From positions 1 through 24,074 of the forward strand of contig DHFT01000019.1 in assembly GCA_002402375.1 (NCBI GenBank): 24,074 nt of DNA, read 5' to 3'. Of this stretch, positions 22,061 through 24,074 are shown piece by piece (the stretch's first letter is position 1; the number at the start of each line of letters is the position of its first letter). This stretch comes from Elusimicrobia bacterium UBA4817. Its GTDB lineage: Bacteria > Elusimicrobiota > UBA8919. The translations under genes and the position numbers were made by a program. Under the pieces are notes generated by a model that was not told the origin of the DNA, did no database searches, and saw only the letters and a program-made list of their open reading frames with translations.

Positions 22061-23929
22061 ATGAACATCCGAAATTTTTCTATTATAGCGCACATTGACC
22101 ACGGAAAATCCACTCTGGCAGACCGTCTTCTGGAATTTACAGCCGCGATTTCTACCGCGCATCACGGGCAGGTTTTGGATGCGATGGATTTGGAAAGAGA
22201 GCGCGGAATTACGATTAAGGCGAAAGCCGTCCGTCTGAATTATACAAGTTCCGACGGTGAGAATTATCAATTGAATCTGATAGACACCCCGGGTCATGTT
22301 GATTTTACCTACGAGGTTTCCCGCGCGCTTGCCGCCTGCGAGGGCTGTCTTCTTTTAGTTGATGCTTCTCAAGGCGTTGAGGCGCAGACGCTTTCCAATT
22401 TTGAACTTGCCCGCCAGCACAATCTGAAAATTATTCCGGTCATCAATAAAATTGATTTATCACAGGCGGATGTTCCGAAAACAATCCATCAAATAGAGAA
22501 AGTGTTGAAAATTTCTGAAAAACCGTTCCTTATTTCTGCGAAGCAAAACATCGGAACGCTTGAAATTGTTGATGCAATAATTGAAAAAATTCCCGCCCCT
22601 GTCGGTGACATCAAAAAACCGCTCAAAGCGCTGGTGTTTGATTCAAATTACGATTCATTCCGCGGGGTTATAATTTACATCCGCATTTTTGACGGTGAAA
22701 TTTCAACCGGCGATAAAGTGATTTTTTTATCAAACTTGGAGAAATTTGATGTTGAAGAAGTCGGATTTTTTCAGATTCAGAACCCGTCGGCGCCCGCCGG
22801 CAGACAAAAAACGGAAAAACTTTCCGTCGGAGAAGTCGGTTATGTGATATTGGGCATCAGGGATATTCATAAAATAAAAGTCGGTGATACGATTACTGGG
22901 GCGGAAAATCCAACGGATAAGCCGCATCCGGGCTATCGTGAATTAAAACCGTTCGTGTTCTGCGGGTTGTATCCGGTCCAGCCGGGCGATTACGCCAATT
23001 TATCCTCCGCGATGGGCAAACTTCATCTGGAGGACTCCTCTTTTTTCTATCAGCCGGAAACATCGGTCGCACTCGGTTTCGGATACCGATGCGGATTTTT
23101 GGGGCTTCTCCACATGGACATCGTCAAGGAGCGTCTTCAGAGAGAGTTTGACCTTAATCTTATCATAACGGCGCCCAATGTCAGATATAAAATAAAATGT
23201 ATTGACGGAAGCCCGCCCGCCAAAGGTTTAGTGGCGGGCAAACCGGTAAACGGTGCAAAAGGAGATGCCGCCGTAATTGAAATAGAAAATCCGTCAAAGT
23301 TTCCCGAGAGGCAATTTATAGAAAAAATTTACGAGCCGTATATTCTTGCAACAATAGTGTTGCCGTCTCAATTTGTGGGAAACGTAATGGCACTTTGCGA
23401 GGGGAAAAGAGGCGATTTTCTTGATATGACATACATCACCGAGGATAAAGTGAAACTTACTTACGAGATGCCGCTTGCGGATGCGATTGTGGATTTTTAC
23501 GATAAACTGAAATCCGTTTCATCCGGCTACGCCTCGTTTGATTACGAATTTTCCGACTATAAAGAATCGGAATTGGTAAAGATGGACATTCTTGTCAACA
23601 GCGAGCCGGTTGACGCCCTTTCCTTTGTTATCCATAAAATCAACGCCGAATTTTACGGAAGAAAAATAACCGACAAACTGAGAGGACTTATTCCCCGCCA
23701 GCAGTTTGAGATTCCCATACAGGCGTCCGTTTCCGGAAAAATAATCGCCCGCGAAAATGTCCGCGCGTTAAGAAAAGATGTCATCGCCAAATGTTACGGC
23801 GGCGATATTTCACGCAAAAGAAAACTTCTTGAAAAACAGAAAGAAGGCAAAAAAAAAATGAAGCAGTTCGGCAATGTTTCAATCCCGCAGGAGGCGTTTT
23901 TAGCCGTGCTGCAACTTGACGCCGAATGA
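22061..23929 (+). CDS. lepA: Elongation factor 4 (LepA), ribosomal GTPase
   Basis: 622 residues against about 600 usual. A membrane/cytosol GTPase that remodels stalled or initiating ribosomes. G1 AHIDHGKST (10-18), G3 DTPGHVDF (75-82) and G4 NKID (129-132) are intact, as are the LepA-specific C-terminal parts (FDYEFSDYKESELVKMDILVN, the tail KKKMKQFGNVSIPQEAFLAVL). Two inserts stand out: residues about 241-253 (NPSAPAGRQKTEK), and about 384-404 between IDG and VIEIENPSKFP, the latter a palindrome-coded run of about 21 residues. Both stay in frame. No promoter is seen upstream, so it probably ends the P2 operon. Confidence 0.96.
   Translation: MNIRNFSIIAHIDHGKSTLADRLLEFTAAISTAHHGQVLDAMDLERERGITIKAKAVRLNYTSSDGENYQLNLIDTPGHVDFTYEVSRALAACEGCLLLVDASQGVEAQTLSNFELARQHNLKIIPVINKIDLSQADVPKTIHQIEKVLKISEKPFLISAKQNIGTLEIVDAIIEKIPAPVGDIKKPLKALVFDSNYDSFRGVIIYIRIFDGEISTGDKVIFLSNLEKFDVEEVGFFQIQNPSAPAGRQKTEKLSVGEVGYVILGIRDIHKIKVGDTITGAENPTDKPHPGYRELKPFVFCGLYPVQPGDYANLSSAMGKLHLEDSSFFYQPETSVALGFGYRCGFLGLLHMDIVKERLQREFDLNLIITAPNVRYKIKCIDGSPPAKGLVAGKPVNGAKGDAAVIEIENPSKFPERQFIEKIYEPYILATIVLPSQFVGNVMALCEGKRGDFLDMTYITEDKVKLTYEMPLADAIVDFYDKLKSVSSGYASFDYEFSDYKESELVKMDILVNSEPVDALSFVIHKINAEFYGRKITDKLRGLIPRQQFEIPIQASVSGKIIARENVRALRKDVIAKCYGGDISRKRKLLEKQKEGKKKMKQFGNVSIPQEAFLAVLQLDAE
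22781..22819. repeat. GC-rich in-frame insert 1 in lepA
   Basis: Encodes NPSAPAGRQKTEK. It contains the small palindrome GCCGGC and is markedly GC-rich (CGGCGCCCGCCGGC) against its surroundings. Most LepA proteins have roughly 7 fewer residues between the strand GxF and LSxGEVGY. Confidence 0.5.
23210..23272. repeat. GC-rich palindromic in-frame insert 2 in lepA
   Basis: A 63-nt segment (21 codons). The stem GCCCGCC (23215-23221) pairs with GGCGGGC (23233-23239) over an 11-nt loop, followed by CCGGTAAACGG. It interrupts the usual DGxxIEIxNPS stretch of LepA. Confidence 0.75.
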
Positions 23930-23936
23930 TTTTTAG

Positions 23937-23964
23937 TTGACTTTCAAACCATTTTTGATATAAT
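23937..23964 (+). promoter_or_regulatory. P3, sigma70-type promoter for a gene beyond the window
   Basis: TTGACT (23937-23942) and TATAAT (23959-23964) have a 16-bp spacer. It lies 7 nt after the lepA stop, with the same TTGACTT start as P1 and P2. No gene begins before the window ends. Confidence 0.75.
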
Positions 23965-23984
23965 GAAATTGTTGAAAAACCTTG

Positions 23985-24074
23985 CCACGGAAGACACGGA
24001 GAACACAGAGAAAAAAATTTAAAGAATTTATTTTCGCCGGTATTTTCTCTGTGAACCTCTTGGTTTTCTCTGTG
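23985..24074. repeat. CACGGA/CTCTGTG word array, cut by the window end
   Basis: The left arm is CACGGAAGA, CACGGAGAA, CACAGAG. After an AT-rich spacer, the right arm is TTCTCTGTGAACC, TCTTGG, TTTTCTCTGTG. It lies downstream of P3 in what would be a leader. The lptC repeat at 5659-5688 has similar CTGTG words. Confidence 0.75.

Noticed and set aside
23963..24022. Short frame starting at the P3 -10 box
   Set aside because: The ATG overlaps the -10 element and the rest is repeat; it could not be transcribed from P3.

Overview
The window is an AT-rich, densely packed stretch of chromosome in which every recognisable gene lies on the + strand. It encodes Kdo/heptose and LPS-transport functions (HldA, KdsB, KdsA, KdsC, LptC, LptA, LptB) next to a PTS/HPr kinase regulatory set and three GH57 glycosidases. 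This points to a Gram-negative (diderm, LPS-making) anaerobe-like bacterium. The mixture of proteobacterial-style gene order (lptCAB-hpf-ptsN-hprK-rapZ-manX-ptsH-ptsI), GH57 plus DUF4912, and abundant short palindromic repeats suggests an uncultured candidate lineage such as the Omnitrophota/Elusimicrobiota neighbourhood. That placement is an inference; there is no rRNA here to settle it.

Layout. 1-1115: an IS481-like transposase gene with near-perfect inverted termini, whose right end lies 8 bp from the promoter of the next gene. 1112-7756: promoter P1 and an envelope operon, hldA-kdsB-kdsA-(two zinc-ribbon membrane proteins)-kdsC-lptC-lptA-lptB, which makes activated Kdo and phosphorylated heptose and exports LPS. 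7757-23929: promoter P2 and a second long operon, hpf-ptsN-hprK-rapZ-DUF4912-GH57-IIA-IIB-GH57-GH57-IIC-IID-ptsH-ptsI-lepA. It holds a complete mannose-type PTS (EI, HPr with His15 and Ser46, HPr kinase, IIA, IIB, IIC, IID) with glucan-branching and glucanotransferase enzymes placed among the PTS subunit genes. 23937-24074: promoter P3 for a gene beyond the window. P1, P2 and P3 are all of the TTGACTT/TATAAT type, each starting at or just after the stop codon of the previous gene, and I see no intrinsic terminator between transcription units.

The most unusual feature is the repeat content. Nearly every intergenic gap, and several coding sequences, hold short-period 'word' arrays (mostly 7-nt, sometimes 8-10-nt units) arranged as imperfect inverted arms. 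Several families recur. Some have entered genes in frame: they make up the signal peptides of lptC and lptA and three loops in the third GH57. A separate 98-bp element occurs twice (before kdsA and before lptB) with compensatory changes in its stem. Three perfect palindromes have different arms but the same TTCA centre. GC-rich palindromic inserts sit in LepA, and one of the TTCA palindromes sits in LptB. Taken together this looks like a set of palindromic selfish or structural elements comparable in behaviour to the Rickettsia palindromic elements, and it is the best candidate here for an undescribed system.
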